Notes: a model not told the origin generated them from the sequence alone. Counted from the first letter of the stretch, positions 34,605-47,135 are shown. The stretch: 64,000 bases of DNA from Pisolithus tinctorius (GCA_024663395.1 JANFAH010000040.1:124001-188000); one strand, 5' to 3'. Made by a program: numbers and translations.

Positions 34605-36177
34605 CAGTGAGGGACAAAAGCGTTGCAATGTTTGTGAGGTGTGAATTGTTGCTGATGTAGCTCGGGCTATTCTGCACAGATAATCATGATACCTATACCA
34701 TTGGAAAGGGATGACTCTAAGCTTTCCAGAGCACTAAGGTTCAGTCAAAACAAAGCAATACATGCTGAGATACACCCTATTCTTTCCAAAAAGTGCATTG
34801 CAATGCTTTTGTCCCTGACTGGTGAAATCATGAAATGTGACCTTTTGATGGGATTGCGGGCATGGAGGATGGGAAAAAATGCTTACATAATAAACCACAT
34901 GATCATCCAGATGATTTATCAGCATGTAAACAATGACAAACATTGGACTTGTACCATTAATCCTCCCTCTTTTACCACAACTCATGAAATCATCTCTCTA
35001 GCTCACATGGTCATTTTCTCAAGGAATTCTTATCAAATACTGGTAGCCACCACAGTGCCATCAGTATAACATGCTCTCAGAACCATCAGGCCCTTAAAAA
35101 ACCTGCTGTCAGTCATTTCCTGGACTGTTTCCCCCCCCATGCCTGATGTGTTCTGGGACTAATCAGTACTTGGAAGGCTGAAAATGTTGTGGAGGTCAAT
35201 CTGGCACTTCAGAACATGATGTACAAACCAGTCCCCTCTCAACCAATGCATTTCTGGCACAGGAAAACATTTATGGAAGTTGGGGTGAGACAAAACCTCC
35301 TTGTGCTCTGAGCACCATAAGAGGGTTCACTAGATCTTGCTCTGATCTGAACTGTAGATGACTGGGGAAGGATTATTTGGTCATATGTGACCAAAGGCAA
35401 TATTCAGGGCCAGATGGAAGCACAGGATTCTGCTCCATGGCAGTTCAGTAGCATATCCTTCTGATGACACCCAGGGGTAAAGAGGATTTTGTCTTGCCCT
35501 AACTTCCATACCACTGTCCCTGTGCCAGAAATGCATTGGTTGAGAGGGGACTGGTTTGTACATCATGTTCTGAAGTGCCAGATTGACCTCCACAACATTT
35601 TCAGCCTTCCAAGTACTGATTAGTCCCAGAACACATCAGGCATGGGGGGGGAAACAGTCCAGGAAATGACTGACAGCAGGTTTTTTAAGGGCCTGATGGT
35701 TCTGAGAGCATGTTATACTGATGGCACTGTGGTGGCTACCAGTATTTGATAAGAATTCCTTGAGAAAATGACCATGTGAGCTAGAGAGATGATTTCATGA
35801 GTTGTGGTAAAAGAGGGAGGATTAATGGTACAAGTCCAATGTTTGTCATTGTTTACATGCTGATAAATCATCTGGATGATCATGTGGTTTATTATGTAAG
35901 CATTTTTTCCCATCCTCCATGCCCGCAATCCCATCAAAAGGTCACATTTCATGATTTCACCAGTCAGGGACAAAAGCATTGCAATGCACTTTTTGGAAAG
36001 AATAGGGTGTATCTCAGCATGTATTGCTTTGTTTTGACTGAACCTTAGTGCTCTGGAAAGCTTAGAGTCATCCCTTTCCAATGGTATAGGTATCATGATT
36101 ATCTGTGCAGAATAGCCCGAGCTACATCAGCAACAATTCACACCTCACAAACATTGCAACGCTTTTGTCCCTCACTG
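34605..36177. mobile_element. 1.57-kb Tc1/mariner-like fold-back palindrome, TA-flanked
   Basis: The segment is symmetric about 35391. It starts CAGTGAGGGACAAAAGC at 34605 and ends with the reverse complement at 36177, each flanked by TA (34603-34604, 36178-36179). Outer arms of about 660 bp look identical, including a 127-codon frame at 34686-35069 mirrored at 36096-35713; the inner 120 bp or so of each arm has diverged. Within each arm the terminus is repeated in inverse about 217 bp in (34796-34821), so each arm starts with a MITE-sized unit. Ends and TA flanks fit Tc1/mariner. The mirrored frame is unlike any transposase I know and is probably not a gene. Confidence 0.88.
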
Positions 36178-36179
36178 TA

Positions 36180-37650
36180 TAATGGCAGGTTTAGCTGGAT
36201 GTTTGCTCAATGGCCTTGCTTGGCATGACAGCTTGTGAGTGGCTTGATGTTGGCTCCACAGCCTCACTTTCATTCTCAATTTTGGTGTGATGACAGGATG
36301 TCAGTGATTTCATTGTATTTTTAGCTGGATGTTTGCTAAATGACCTTGCTTGCATGCTTGATGCTGTTGACATGACAGGATGTGAGTGATGGGATGGCAT
36401 GTTTAGCTGCATGCTTGCTGAATGCCCTCACCTGCACCATTAATGTTGGTGGCATGACAGCTTGTGAGTGATTTGATGCCATGTTCAACTGGATGTCTGC
36501 TTAATGGCCTCACTTGCACTCTTGATATTGTTGGTAAGACAGCTTGTGAGTGATTTGATGGGATTTTCAGTTAGGTGTCCACTCAATGGCCTTAATCATA
36601 CTCTTGATGTTGGTTGTGTGACAGCATGTGAGTGATTTGATCACTTGTTTAGCTAGATGTCTTCTCAATAGCCTCTCTTGTACTCTTGATGTTGGTGGTG
36701 TGACAGTGGGTGAGCATTTCATGGCATCTTTACCTGGATGTCTGCCTAATGGCCTCAATTGCACTCATGATGTTGACTGGATGGCAGGAGGTGAGTGATT
36801 TCATAGCAGGTTAGCTTGATGTCTGTTTGATGTTGGTGGCATGACAGGAGGTGAGTGATTTGATATTGTGTTTAGATGGATGTCTGCTTAATGGCATCAC
36901 TTGCACTCTTGATGTTGGTGGCCTGACAGCATGTGAGTGGTTTGATGGCATGTTTAGCTGGATGTCTGCTCAATGGCCCCATTTGACATCTTGGTGTTGG
37001 TTGTTTGACAGCATGTGAGTCATTCCATGGCAAGTTCAGCTGAAGGTCTGCTTAATGGCCTCATATTCACTCTTGATGTTGGTGGCATGGCAGCGGGTAA
37101 GTGATTTGATGGCATGTTTAGCTGCATATTTGCTCAATGGCCTTACTTGCACTCCTGATGTTGGTGGCATGACAGTGGGTGAGTGATTTGATGGCATGTT
37201 TAGCTGTGTGTTGGCTCAATTGCCTCACTTGAAATCTTGTTGGTTGTGTGGCAGTGTGTGAGTCATTTGATGGCATGTTTAGCTCAATATCTGCTCATTG
37301 GCCTCACTTGCATTGTTGCTGTTGGTGACATGACAGCATGTGAGTGATTTGATGGCATTTTTAGCTGGATATTTGCTCAACATCCTCACTTGCACTTCTG
37401 ATGTTGGTGGCATGACAGTGGGTGAGTGGTTTTATGGATGTTTAGCTGGGTGTCTACTCAATGGTCTCATTTTGAACTCTTGATATTGGTGGTGTGACAG
37501 TATGTGAGTGATTTCATGCCATGTTTCACTGGATGTTTGGTCAATGACCTTACTTGCATCCTTAATATTGGTGGTATGACAGGGGGTGAGTCATTTCATG
37601 GCATGTCTCTCTGGGTTCCTGCTCAAGGGGCTACCTCACACTGCTTGTGG
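36180..37650. repeat. 82-bp satellite array, right block
   Basis: It continues the same 82-bp unit as the left block; the sequence across the palindrome joins as one satellite unit if the element and one TA are removed. About 17-18 copies, fading into unordered sequence near 37650. Confidence 0.9.
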
Positions 37651-37999
37651 TGATGGTATGACAGATTGTATGTCAATTTAGTCCATCACTTGGTCTTTCC
37701 TGATTTCCTTGACTTCCATCCTTTGGGTTCCACTTGACTTGTAGGTAGTATGTGTTTCTGCCATGTGTCCTCTCCTATTTGCTAATTTTTATGCCATCCC
37801 TCAATGCCCTTGTATGGTAGAATGCGAGTGATTTCATGGTTGTTTGAGTGCATAGACTGATCACAATTGTGTGGTGGTGCCTTTGGTGTGACCTTTTCTT
37901 TGGCAGGAGGTGTGCAGCCACACAGCAGTCATAACTGGCTACATGTCTCATCCATATGTGTATCCTTTGACCATATTCATCACACATGTGCCATTACAA

Positions 38000-38470
38000 T
38001 CCTTAGCTTGTAAGCATTGGCTTGCTACACCTCTTTCTATAAGGCAAACATATACAATAACAGGCAAAATTTGAAGTCAATACAGCTGTCCAAATGCCAG
38101 CTCTACCCAAAGATGTCACTTTGTTGGGGAAGCTCCCAACTCTCCAATCAATGGCTGAACATGCCATTGGTGAGTCTGTCCCATTGCCTACACAAGATGT
38201 ACTCACTTTTCCAGGATGCTTGCTTGTTGCTGAGCTTTCTTACTTTTTAATGCAGCATGGGCAACCTCTTTGGCAAGAGGCTTTGTCATTGGGTGTGGAG
38301 GAATACAACAGGTCCAATATACAGACTGCCATTTCAAAAGCTGTCAAGGCAGCTTTTCATGACCATAATGGTTATATGCATGGTTTATGTGATGCTATTT
38401 TCAAGATCATTGTTGAGCATCACATGTGTAAGTGGACAATTTCACTATTTATGGCATTATCATTCTGAGA
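38000..38470 (+). pseudogene. Coding remnant, unknown
   Basis: One plus-strand frame (from MPALPKDVTLLGKL at 38094) stays open for about 125 codons with protein-like composition (FPGCLLVAELSYFLMQHG, RSNIQTAISKAVKAAFHD). No domain is recognised. The segment contains no CpG, like its neighbours. Confidence 0.35.
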
Positions 38471-38819
38471 TGTCTTCAGCAAACAAGCTGTTGATGAAGC
38501 CAACAGGCCAATAAAGTCTGTATATGGTCCAAACATTAAGAGTAGTATGTCTGGGTATGGGTGTATTGCTTATTATCAATTTGCAAGGCATGCTCAATAT
38601 TCAATCTCCACTGCAACACACCTGGTATCAGTGTGATGTTGGTGTTTGTCACTCACAAATGTATATCTCTGCCATCATTTCTTCACTGATTTGAATGGTT
38701 GAATGTTGTAACATTGCATTTACTTGTATACACTGATGTGATATAAAAATATAGAATGTATGTAACTATAGAAATGCATGTGAAACAATGGCGAATACCC
38801 CTGAATGTAAGTACCTATG

Positions 38820-39300
38820 GCCATGGCTTGTCATGTCTCAGACAAATGCAGCTTCCAGCTTCCACCATCAAGTGCAATCAACCCAAGGGCTTTAAACCAC
38901 TCTGCAAGGTATTCATATGGTAATGTTATCAGTTCTGTCAAGTGTTTGGAGACATTGCATGCCTCATCTTGAGGTGCCATGATCATTGTGACAAACACCC
39001 TTGAGGGCCTTACTGGTTGTGTCACTCCCAGTTGCCCTTCATCTGGCACCATGATACTAGGTGCATGACATGCAATGCATGTCTCCTATGGCATGGCCCT
39101 CTCCAAGGCACCCTTACACCTGCAATATTCAATCTTTCTGATGAGGCCACATGCATCATCATATCATGAACCTTGAGGACAATCTCAATGATAGAGATGA
39201 TGAACTTTGTGAGGTTCATCATTCTGATCCTGCTCCCACATTGGTTGAGCAGGAGGCATGCAATATCAATCATGCTTGCATCACATCTCTTGGTGGTCTT
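38820..39300 (-). other. Minus-strand coding-like debris, unknown
   Basis: Frames at 39052-38831 (PYEYLAEWFKALGLIALDGGS) and 39300-39080 look like decayed protein code but match nothing I recognise. Confidence 0.25.
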
Positions 39301-39308
39301 GACTACTG

Positions 39309-39470
39309 TGTCATGACTATGCATTGATCCTAAGTTCCTAGGCACTCTGCACACTACTCTGTTTGGACATTCACCCACTCCACACCAACTCTGCCCACTC
39401 TCTACCATTTATGAGTCTTTTCTGCTCTGCTGACTGGTGGACTTGGTACCAGCCTGTTGTCAGACCATCA
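39309..39470 (+). repeat. LTR fragment related to the solo LTRs
   Basis: TGTCATGACTATGCATTGAT and following text (CACCAACTCTGCCC, ATTTATGAGTC, TGGACTTGG) align with the first 160 bp of the solo LTRs at 1705 and 42863. The rest is missing. Confidence 0.65.
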
Positions 39471-39779
39471 CCAAAAGTGTTTGGTGACATGGACATGGAC
39501 ATAACAGTGAATGGAGATGAGAGACTAGAGCCCTAATATGTAGGAGAATGGCCAGCAATGTTGGCAGTCATCCTTCAATTATTTTTTGAGCAGAAAATGA
39601 TGAGTGAGCAACCAATTTGAAGATCCCACAAGTCAAGAAACAAGTCTGAAGGCAAACTACTAGTCAAGCTTTTGCAAAGAAGCTGTGAGAATGCACTGAA
39701 GTGGCTTGAGGGAATGCCACTGAGGCATTCAAGTGATGCACCATGGTTCTTAGGATGTGCATCTGACCTTTTTGGGTAT

Positions 39780-40420
39780 CTCAAAATGGTCTGAAATCTT
39801 TGCAAACATGCAGAATGCTTTGATGATCAAGAATGGGCCAAGTGGACTTGCTGGTATGCAGGTGGTGAAATTTCCAGCTCTTGGTATGAGTTTGTAGAGG
39901 ATCAGCTGAGTTGGCCTGAATTTGCAGTGGCCATTGTGGATTTGTATCCTGGGTCCCAGAAATGGGATCAGCAGCATTTGAGGGACCACATTTACAGCCT
40001 CATTGACAATTGAGCAAGAAGAGAACTTGGTACACAGGAGGAACTAACAGTTTCCAGGCTTTATTTTCTTGAATTAGCAACATATCTATGGGTTTCATGG
40101 AAACTCAAGGCCAACAAGCTTGAAGATCTCTACCTACAGGGCTTTGATAAAGATTTCCAGCATGAAATTGTTCAGAAAATGCGACATGATGATTGACAAT
40201 GACACTCTGATGACCCATGGCCCATGCAACAAGTAACATTCACAGTGACAAGACTACTTCAGAAGGGATTTCACTTGGAGCAAGTGCACATATGCTCTCA
40301 TCAAGAGCAGCCTGAACCTGAGCCTATGAAGTTTTTTCCAGTTGATTCTACATACAACTCACTGATGGCTAACCTACAGAGACCTACAGAGCTACAGGAG
40401 TGGGTTCAGCATGGAAAACA
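39780..40420 (+). pseudogene. Retroelement gag remnant
   Basis: The plus strand encodes EWAKWTCWYAGGEISSSWYEF...AVAIVDLYPGSQKW, the W...Y...W..F...I..LYPG pattern of fungal gypsy gag proteins, followed by QEELTVSRLYFLELATYLWV. In-frame TGA codons follow SLIDN and QKMRHDD. Further open pieces to about 41330 may belong to the same gene. Confidence 0.5.
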
Positions 40421-41335
40421 GTGACAACAGTGTCAAGAAGCCACAGAAATTAGAAAGACCAGGCCAAGACACCTTTTGCATGTTTGAGTAGTGTGCAGCC
40501 ACAGAGTCCATCTGAGGAGACAAAGAGTGAAAGCCTAAGCCCAGGCAACCTCAATGGGGTGGCAGAAATGCCAGGTTTTGAGATGAAGGAGTTCTATTTG
40601 AGTATGAATGAACTACTGACTACAGAGTTATGGGAAGCACTGAAGCTTGAGCAAGTTGAACCAGCAGTAGTGGAAGAACCACTCATGATGAAGGTGCCAT
40701 TTGAGTTTGAGATGAGCAATACTGCTCAAGGGAGTTTCTCATTTTGTTCTTGCTGAAGTCCTCAACTGGCTACAGATACTGTTGATTTAAGATGTCAAAG
40801 TCTTAAAGGAAACCCCATTGAAGCTTCCACAGTCAGCAAAGAAATGCAACAGATGGCAGACAAGTCACTTGTATCAAAGATACTGTACCACTTGAGTTCA
40901 AAACAGAAAGGCTTGAAGAACACATGAAGCCCACAGCAGCTGAAGATGAGGCACTCAAGATGCTCAAGAGCAGTCTTGAAGTGGAAAGGTTGGTGTACAA
41001 AGGGATCATTGACTCACACAGAGTGCCACTGCACATGGATCATACTGAAACAAAGGTTGTGGCCAAGAAGATCAATGCTGAGAAGTCATTGAGGCTTGTC
41101 ACATGAAGGAAGCCCCCAGAAGAGTTGTTACAGGTTGGGATGTTGGGGCACATGGCAAGGATAGATGACCTTGCACTCAAAATATTCTGTGACCACACAG
41201 TGTTGGCAATAGATGATTTATTCAAGAATTCATCAAGGGAATCAATGCACACAGTCTGTATTGGGACTTGTAGAGGAAGTCCAGCAATGTTGACTAAGCA
41301 GAGTCATGTGATCACTCCATGCATCAAGGCTGTGC

Positions 41336-42020
41336 TGTAAGGAAAGTCCAAGTAGCTGTATAATACAAGCCAGATGGCTTAGATAACAGCAATAAAATGA
41401 AGGGAACAAATTGGACTGCCAAGACTAGAAGGTGGGACTCAGCACTTTGTAATGGTTGTGTTTTGTGGCATGCATGGCATGTTCTGCAGTGTTGTATGGG
41501 TGATGTGAGCAGTGTGAGCAGTATAGTTTGTGTGCAGTGGTTTGTGAGGCATGCAGTGTAGACAAGGTGAAAAGAAAACTCATAGTGACCTTCCAAGTGC
41601 CAAAAGGTATCATTCTGTACCTAAGTACAGGGATTTATAGTCTGGGAAAACCTGGAACCTAAGCAGGACAAGGTACATACAAGTAAGGGAGAGGCATGCA
41701 ACAGTGCATACACACAGGACAGGTGGCAACAGGGGCTGAGGGTATACTACTAGTGGTAGGGGAAGAGAGACCATGGTAAAGGAAAAGAGTCTGAAGGAAA
41801 GGAAGCAACTGGAACACAGCAGCCATGGGTATAGCAGAGTGAGAGAGGGTTTGAGTGTGTGGGAAGGCAGAAAGGTAGGCAGTGTCACACACCAAAGGTG
41901 TTGTGGACATGGTTACAGCTGGCTCTGCCTAACTTGTTGATGAGTTGTGCACCATGCCATGAATGGAGATGAAGACTATAGCCCTCATGCATAGAAAGAC
42001 TGCTGGATAATAGCAGTCAT
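41336..42020 (-). repeat. CpG-free LTR copy
   Basis: Starts TGTAAGGAAAGTCC at 41336 and follows the LTR at 58756-59398 closely over its first 320 bp, including GTACCTAAGTACAGGG and the minus-strand TATA box (TATAAATCC). The far end is approximate. Most CpG sites of the 58756 copy are TG or CA here. Confidence 0.7.
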
Positions 42021-42024
42021 CCTT

Positions 42025-42857
42025 TGCACAAGAATGAGTCATCAGTGCTAGAGAAAAAAGAGGAAGCAATGTAGGAATAGGATTAAAATGGGAGAGATGA
42101 GGGGAAGGGTGAAATCTGATGGGAGAGTGTAGGCCAAAAGGGGCTTCTATGGCCTGGGACTTGATGGGGGGGATGTCTGAGGGCTTCTATGGCTGTCTGG
42201 GTGCAGGGAAATGACCTGCTCAATTTTGTCTCTCATCTGTGGTAACTCATCTATTATTTTCATAAGGAAAAAGAACTGTACACAAGTAGCACTATGCCAA
42301 CTAAGCAACCAAAAATGCAAAATCACAGTACAACTCATAGAAAAAAGTATCTAGAATGGAAATCAAGTAAAACAAGCAAAATAAACCAATTCCCCTGATA
42401 GGGAAATTACATTCCCTACAGCAAGTTAAGTGCCCATCAAAAGTTTTTAGCACCCATGTACAGCATGCTGGTTTGAAAGAGAAGCCAATGTGGTTGTGGC
42501 ATTGGGAAGAGAAGATGGCCAGGCAACAGGGCATCCCCAATTCATGAAAATTTTATTTGCTTCACTGAGGAGACAGTTAGGGGGGGGGGGGAAAGTTGTG
42601 ATCCCCTATGCTCCTGTCACCCCACAGACCCCCAAAGCTTGACCCCTGTTGACACCTGACTCACCCTGTCCACTTCTGAAAGTACTATATCAGCATCAGA
42701 TCAGTGCTGCCTCTCTGTCATCCCACCTTGGGCTAGAAGCAATTTCTTTGAGATGTGATGTGCACAGCCTCCCCCTAATGTGATTCCAGTGTGCTTACTC
42801 AGTTTCTGACAATGCTTGACTCATATTTTGATAATCTGACTGTCCTTGACTCACCCA
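42025..42857. other. Decayed non-coding stretch with poly(G) tract
   Basis: No gene is seen. A run of about twelve G at 42583-42594 followed by AAAGTTGTG resembles a polypurine tract next to an LTR start, but no LTR can be defined. Confidence 0.35.
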
Positions 42858-42862
42858 TTGCC

Positions 42863-43598
42863 TGTCATGACTGTGCATTCATGCTAAGTCCTCACTCACT
42901 CCACACCCTTTTCTGCCAGTCATCCACTCACTCTGCACCAACTCTGTCCATCCTCTGTCATTTATGAACCATCTCCACTCTGACTGCTGTTGGACTTGTG
43001 TTGCTCTCCTACTGGACCATGTGGACTGTTCTCTGAGGAGTCATGTGATTACCCTTCAGACTTTTCCCTGACAGTGTGCAGTCAGGTACTCTGCAGCTTG
43101 TGCACTGCATGGTCCAGCACCTGGACTGTTTCCTTTTTGGGATGTTCTATGTTACCCACTTGTATGTCCTCTGCCTTCCCTTCATTTGTTGTCTAGGAAG
43201 TTTTACTTGAAATTTTACAAGTCTCCATATGTCAGTTCCAATTCTGGTTACTGTACCTCTGTAGCAGTATAAAGGCATGTATTGTACTCTGCTGTTCTTC
43301 AGTATGAATATCAACTTAGTTCCTACTCCTTCTGTCTCCATCCTCTGTCTGTTGGAAGTTACCTCCAACTTTCCATCTGTACTCTCCCTCTGAAATATGA
43401 GGGCTGAGATCATGCAAGGGGGTAGTGCACAAGCTAAACCTGATGCCCTTACTCCACTCCACCTTTACCTTGGTGGACTTCATTCCTGCTGACACTCCAC
43501 CAGTTGGAGTTCTGTTCCTTTGTGTCAGACTTGCTTCCAAACCTCTCCCCAGACCTTGTCTAGCATTGGAGTTGGTCAGAGTAGGCCTGGACTTGACA
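42863..43598 (+). repeat. Solo LTR with perfect 5-bp target duplication TTGCC
   Basis: Begins TGTCATGACT and ends GGACTTGACA; TTGCC flanks it at 42858-42862 and 43599-43603. It aligns end to end with the solo LTR at 1705-2418 and has the same plus-strand TATA box (GTATAAAGGCATG), but its CpG sites are almost all lost. Length 736 bp. Confidence 0.92.
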
Positions 43599-43603
43599 TT
43601 GCC

Positions 43604-44037
43604 AATACTTACCAATCTTTTGACTTTGCTTACTGATTCTTTGCTTTTTGACTTACTTATCCTTACCAATGCTCAACAATGCTTTCTAAGATGATTACCC
43701 ACCACTTACATTCCTTACTTATTGGTTACTGATCACTTACCAAGTGTTTGCACCTTGTTTTCCATAGACAATGCTCCTGCACTGTATATAAATCACTGTA
43801 CTTAGATAGCAAAGAAGGAGAAGACATCAGAGAGCCCCTCTTGCTTGCATGACATTGTCTCTAAGTAATTCATTCATCAGCTTTGATAGTTGAGACTTTA
43901 TTAAGGGTCTAACTATCATCTACTTCACCTATTGATGCCTAGCATCAATTATCTTTGCATCCAGACCTTCCTATGCTCAGAATAGCCTAGGACATCAAAT
44001 TAAGTTTTCCTCCATCCTTCTGTAGGCTGACAGCAGT
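43604..44037 (+). other. LTR-like debris with TATA box
   Basis: GCACTGTATATAAATCACTG at about 43772 resembles an LTR core promoter, but boundaries cannot be found. No gene is seen. Confidence 0.35.
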
Positions 44038-45330
44038 CTACCCTATTGCTTCCTCTTGCATTCTTGCTCCTTCTTCATCAGGGGCCCCCCCAACCCTCAG
44101 CACATGTCTTTGAGTGCTGTAACTCACAAAAACCTGCCTGAACAAGAGCTTCCACTGTCTAGGTACTGCATAGGCACACCACCACTCACTCTTATTGTCT
44201 TTTGTGTTGGTTTTAGTTGGTTGACACCACTGAACCACACTATGACCCATACTGGGTGCAAAATTATAGTCTTCAATGTGATGCTGAAAGGTGGCTTCAA
44301 ACTGTTGGACTGACTGGAAGTGCACATGCAGGAAGTTGTCACAGACCTGGTCCAGGTCATCCTAATGCTTCTGTAACTGGCATGTGTGCCAAGTGCATGA
44401 GCATGGCACTATTTTCCATGCACAGCATGCACCACTCTGGATACAAGGTGAGTGCACATCAGGCCTGTACTATGTACTGGCAGCTGCTGGCTTTAGGCAT
44501 TAGCATTGCATCAATGTGAGCTTTATGAAAGAGGCCCCCTATCATGGGCACAGTTGGAAGTATGTGCAGCTTCTGCATCTGGTGGACCTGGCATTCATGA
44601 CAAGTATGAACATACCATTTCATGTCCACAATGAGCAGAGGCCACCAAAAACAGAGGAGGAGGCAGGTGCAGACAGTGAAGATGCCTTTGTGCCCAAGGT
44701 CATTATGCACCTCTTTGATGAGGCAGTATTGCTTGGGCTCATTGACAACAAGCTGGTGCTGCCCATGAGGTTCTCTATGCCATAAGTTGCCATTGAGGAG
44801 GAAGCAGCAGCTGGCAGAATTAAAGAAGGATGAGTATTGCACATCAGTAAGGTCAGGGGGTCACTTGCAGGTCACAAGGAATGTGTGGATCAATGCTATT
44901 TTTGCCTTGCATGTCCAAGCCTTTGTGGACCACAGAATTGCTGGGTCATCTGAGGTTTCAGGGTGGCTATCTGTCTGGGCAGTTGCAGAGAATGTGAGGT
45001 AAAGGCACATAGGTTGTGGGAGGCACACCCAATGGTAAGCAGGTGGCAGTAAAGGGTGATACAGGTATTGATCTTCATTGGAGATGGATGAGGGAGGTGG
45101 GCAGTTGTTGATCATCTTGATAGAGAAGGAGCAGAAGTGGTCTAGCCAGTCCTTGTGGTCATCATCCTCAGGCAGGTCGAGCTCTGACAGCAGCTGGCAG
45201 GAGAGGCCATCAGGACTGGCATGCTTGTCCATGGGAACATGCACAAGTTTGAATGAGAAGAGGAGGACACTGGCAATCCAGTGGTTGATCATTGTGCTAG
45301 GCTGCAGATCTGGGTTGTTTATCATCACCT
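44038..45330 (-). pseudogene. Gypsy RNase H/integrase remnant, CpG-free copy
   Basis: It aligns piecewise with the better-kept copy at 61725-63575: MINNPDLQP, DLPEDDDHKDWLDHF, QYSSFFNSASC, the finger HNDLGHKG...CHECQ, and FQSVQQFEATFQHHI. About 600 bp of integrase core, including two catalytic acids, is deleted near 44320-44460, and frames are interrupted. Confidence 0.85.
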
Positions 45331-45333
45331 TAA

Positions 45334-45550
45334 TACAGTGGCTCAAAAAAGTGTCCCAATGTTGGGTGATTTTGGAAGGAGTTGGGATTTATGAGAGGGC
45401 CAATAGGAATCTGTTCAGACTCCTTCAGGACCAAAAATAGTACTAACCATTGCCTTGAAAACAAGGGCTTACTTATGTAATTTGGTTGATGTGGCACTAA
45501 GATATAACCATTTTAAAATGACATGTCATTGGGACACTTTTTTGAGCATG
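45334..45550. mobile_element. MITE-like insertion in the integrase remnant
   Basis: Inverted ends GCTCAAAAAAGTGTCCCAAT (45341 onwards) and its reverse complement (45528-45547) enclose about 190 bp. Compared with the related copy at 63450, the homology stops exactly at a TA, suggesting insertion at TA as for Tc1/mariner-type MITEs. The right TA and the continuing pol sequence are not found, so the right flank is rearranged. Confidence 0.6.
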
Positions 45551-45889
45551 ATGTTGTCAGTCATTATTTGGTAAATAACATAAAAGTTTGACAACTTCTG
45601 AGGGATTTGTGCTTCAACCCTGACTGATTATGTAATGTACATAATCCTGAGCCATGAAAATGGCTTGGGTCCCACTCAGCTAACCCTACTTCACCATGAA
45701 ATGCATTTTTGCCTCTGCTAGAGCAAATATCCATCTTCTTTGTGAATCTGGCCTTTCTGCTCATCAAAGAGTTCCAGCTAGATTAAGGAAAACCTCAAAC
45801 TAGGACATCCTTACCAGCCTTCTTCTCCCGGCAGAGGAGAATAGTCTCTAGTATGACCTCTGGAAGAGCTGAAAATGCTGACCAGGCTA

Positions 45890-46250
45890 CCCATATAATG
45901 TGTATGGCCCTTACCTCTCCTGTCACTTCCCAAACTGTTTGCAGTGTGCTCAATTCTGCATCTCTGAAGGCTGCAGTCAAGCAGGAGAATTATCCTGCAA
46001 TGCTTCCCTACCATTTTCCACACAAATTTCCTGCCATCTGGTCCAATACTATTGATCTTGGGCTCAACTGACCAGATGAGCCCAGTGCAGTCATCCACAG
46101 TCCAGTTTTGGTGCTTAAGAGAAAAGGCAAGTCACTATTGTGTATGCTTGCTGGCATCTCCTGCTTGACAATCACCTTCAGGGATGCAGAATTGAGCACA
46201 CTGCAAATAGTTTGGGAAGTGACAGGAGAGGAAATCACCACACACATTAT
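45890..46250. repeat. Inverted duplication of about 100 bp
   Basis: The segment with CTCTCCTGTCACTTCCCAAA and GTGTGCTCAATTCTGCATC at 45895-45995 recurs in reverse complement at about 46150-46250. In both, the same Cys-rich peptide pattern (LSCHFPNxLQCAQFCI) can be read, on opposite strands. Confidence 0.65.
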
Positions 46251-47110
46251 ATACCCCATCAAAGCAGGCTTTCTTTCCATGGGAGACAATTGCACCCTTG
46301 CTATCTTTATCCACTTGGCAGGTAGCCCAAGCTTGAGTGACATATGCCTGAAAGTCAGGGTTGGCTAAGTCAGCAACAGATTTGTCAACATCCTGGACAG
46401 TGTTTAGAAAGGAAGATGGCTGTATCTCCAACTGCATGTAAACTTTGGGGCAAGGAACACTGAAGAGGTTGGCTGTGCCCTGTGAAGCTGGGTTGTGTGG
46501 AGCAGCAGGAGTTGCAGCACATGCACTGGCCTGGTCTCTGTCAGCCACAACACAGTCAATAGCATCTCTCAGTGAATCACATTCAGGGAAGCATGGAATT
46601 CTGCTTCCATGTGCAAGATAGAGACAGTTGTCTGTACACCTTGTGATCCTACCAGTGTGGATATAGACTTTGGCAAGCACACACATCCTTGTCCAGTGGT
46701 TGGGGTCCACACAGAAGCTGCAGCCATGTCCACATTGTTGTGGTGGGCACTGTGATTGGAAGTTGTATTCTTGCTTGATGACAGTTCCAGTTGGTGGCAC
46801 TTGTGGGAGGTAAGCAGGTGAGAGAGCTGGAGTGGGCAGATCTGTAGCTGCTAGGGTTGGTACTGCACTATGGAGAGTGGATCTGGTTAACAGGAACTTG
46901 GCAGCTTGGACAACTTCTGTGAGCAGATAAGGGTCATCTCAGTGGAGGTTGGTGTGGACTATGGAGAGGTGGTGATGAATATGATCTGTGATGGCCCTTG
47001 GGAAGCCATTGAGGAAGGTGGAGTCCCATTCTGTCTCTGCAAGCTTTTTAGTTTTAATGAGGAGAGCAGAGATCTTAGCAAATTTCTGCTGGTATTCTCC
47101 AAGGTCATCC
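46135..47110 (-). pseudogene. gag: Gag remnant with zinc knuckle
   Basis: Minus-strand pieces give, in order, YQQKFAKISALLIKTKKLAE, FLNGFPRAITDHI (about 47110-46940), then CSFCVDPNHWTRMC and GRITRCTDNCLYLAHGSRIP (about 46740-46600): a fungal gypsy-type gag with a CCHC knuckle. A frame of 221 codons is still open, but the part before it is interrupted. It meets an oppositely oriented gag fragment at about 47110-47136. Confidence 0.65.
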
Positions 47111-47135
47111 AACAATGGTCCTAGTGATGATGGTC

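Noticed and set aside
34686..35069. A 127-codon frame in the Tc1/mariner-like palindrome as a transposase
   Set aside because: It has no DDE motif or HTH domain and is far too short; its duplicate is the mirror arm.
31600..37650. The 82-bp array as a CRISPR-like structure
   Set aside because: Units are degenerate along their whole length with no constant-repeat and unique-spacer pattern, and the genome is eukaryotic.
42583..42600. Poly(G) run as polypurine tract of an unseen element
   Set aside because: No LTR ends, target duplication or internal domain can be found next to it.
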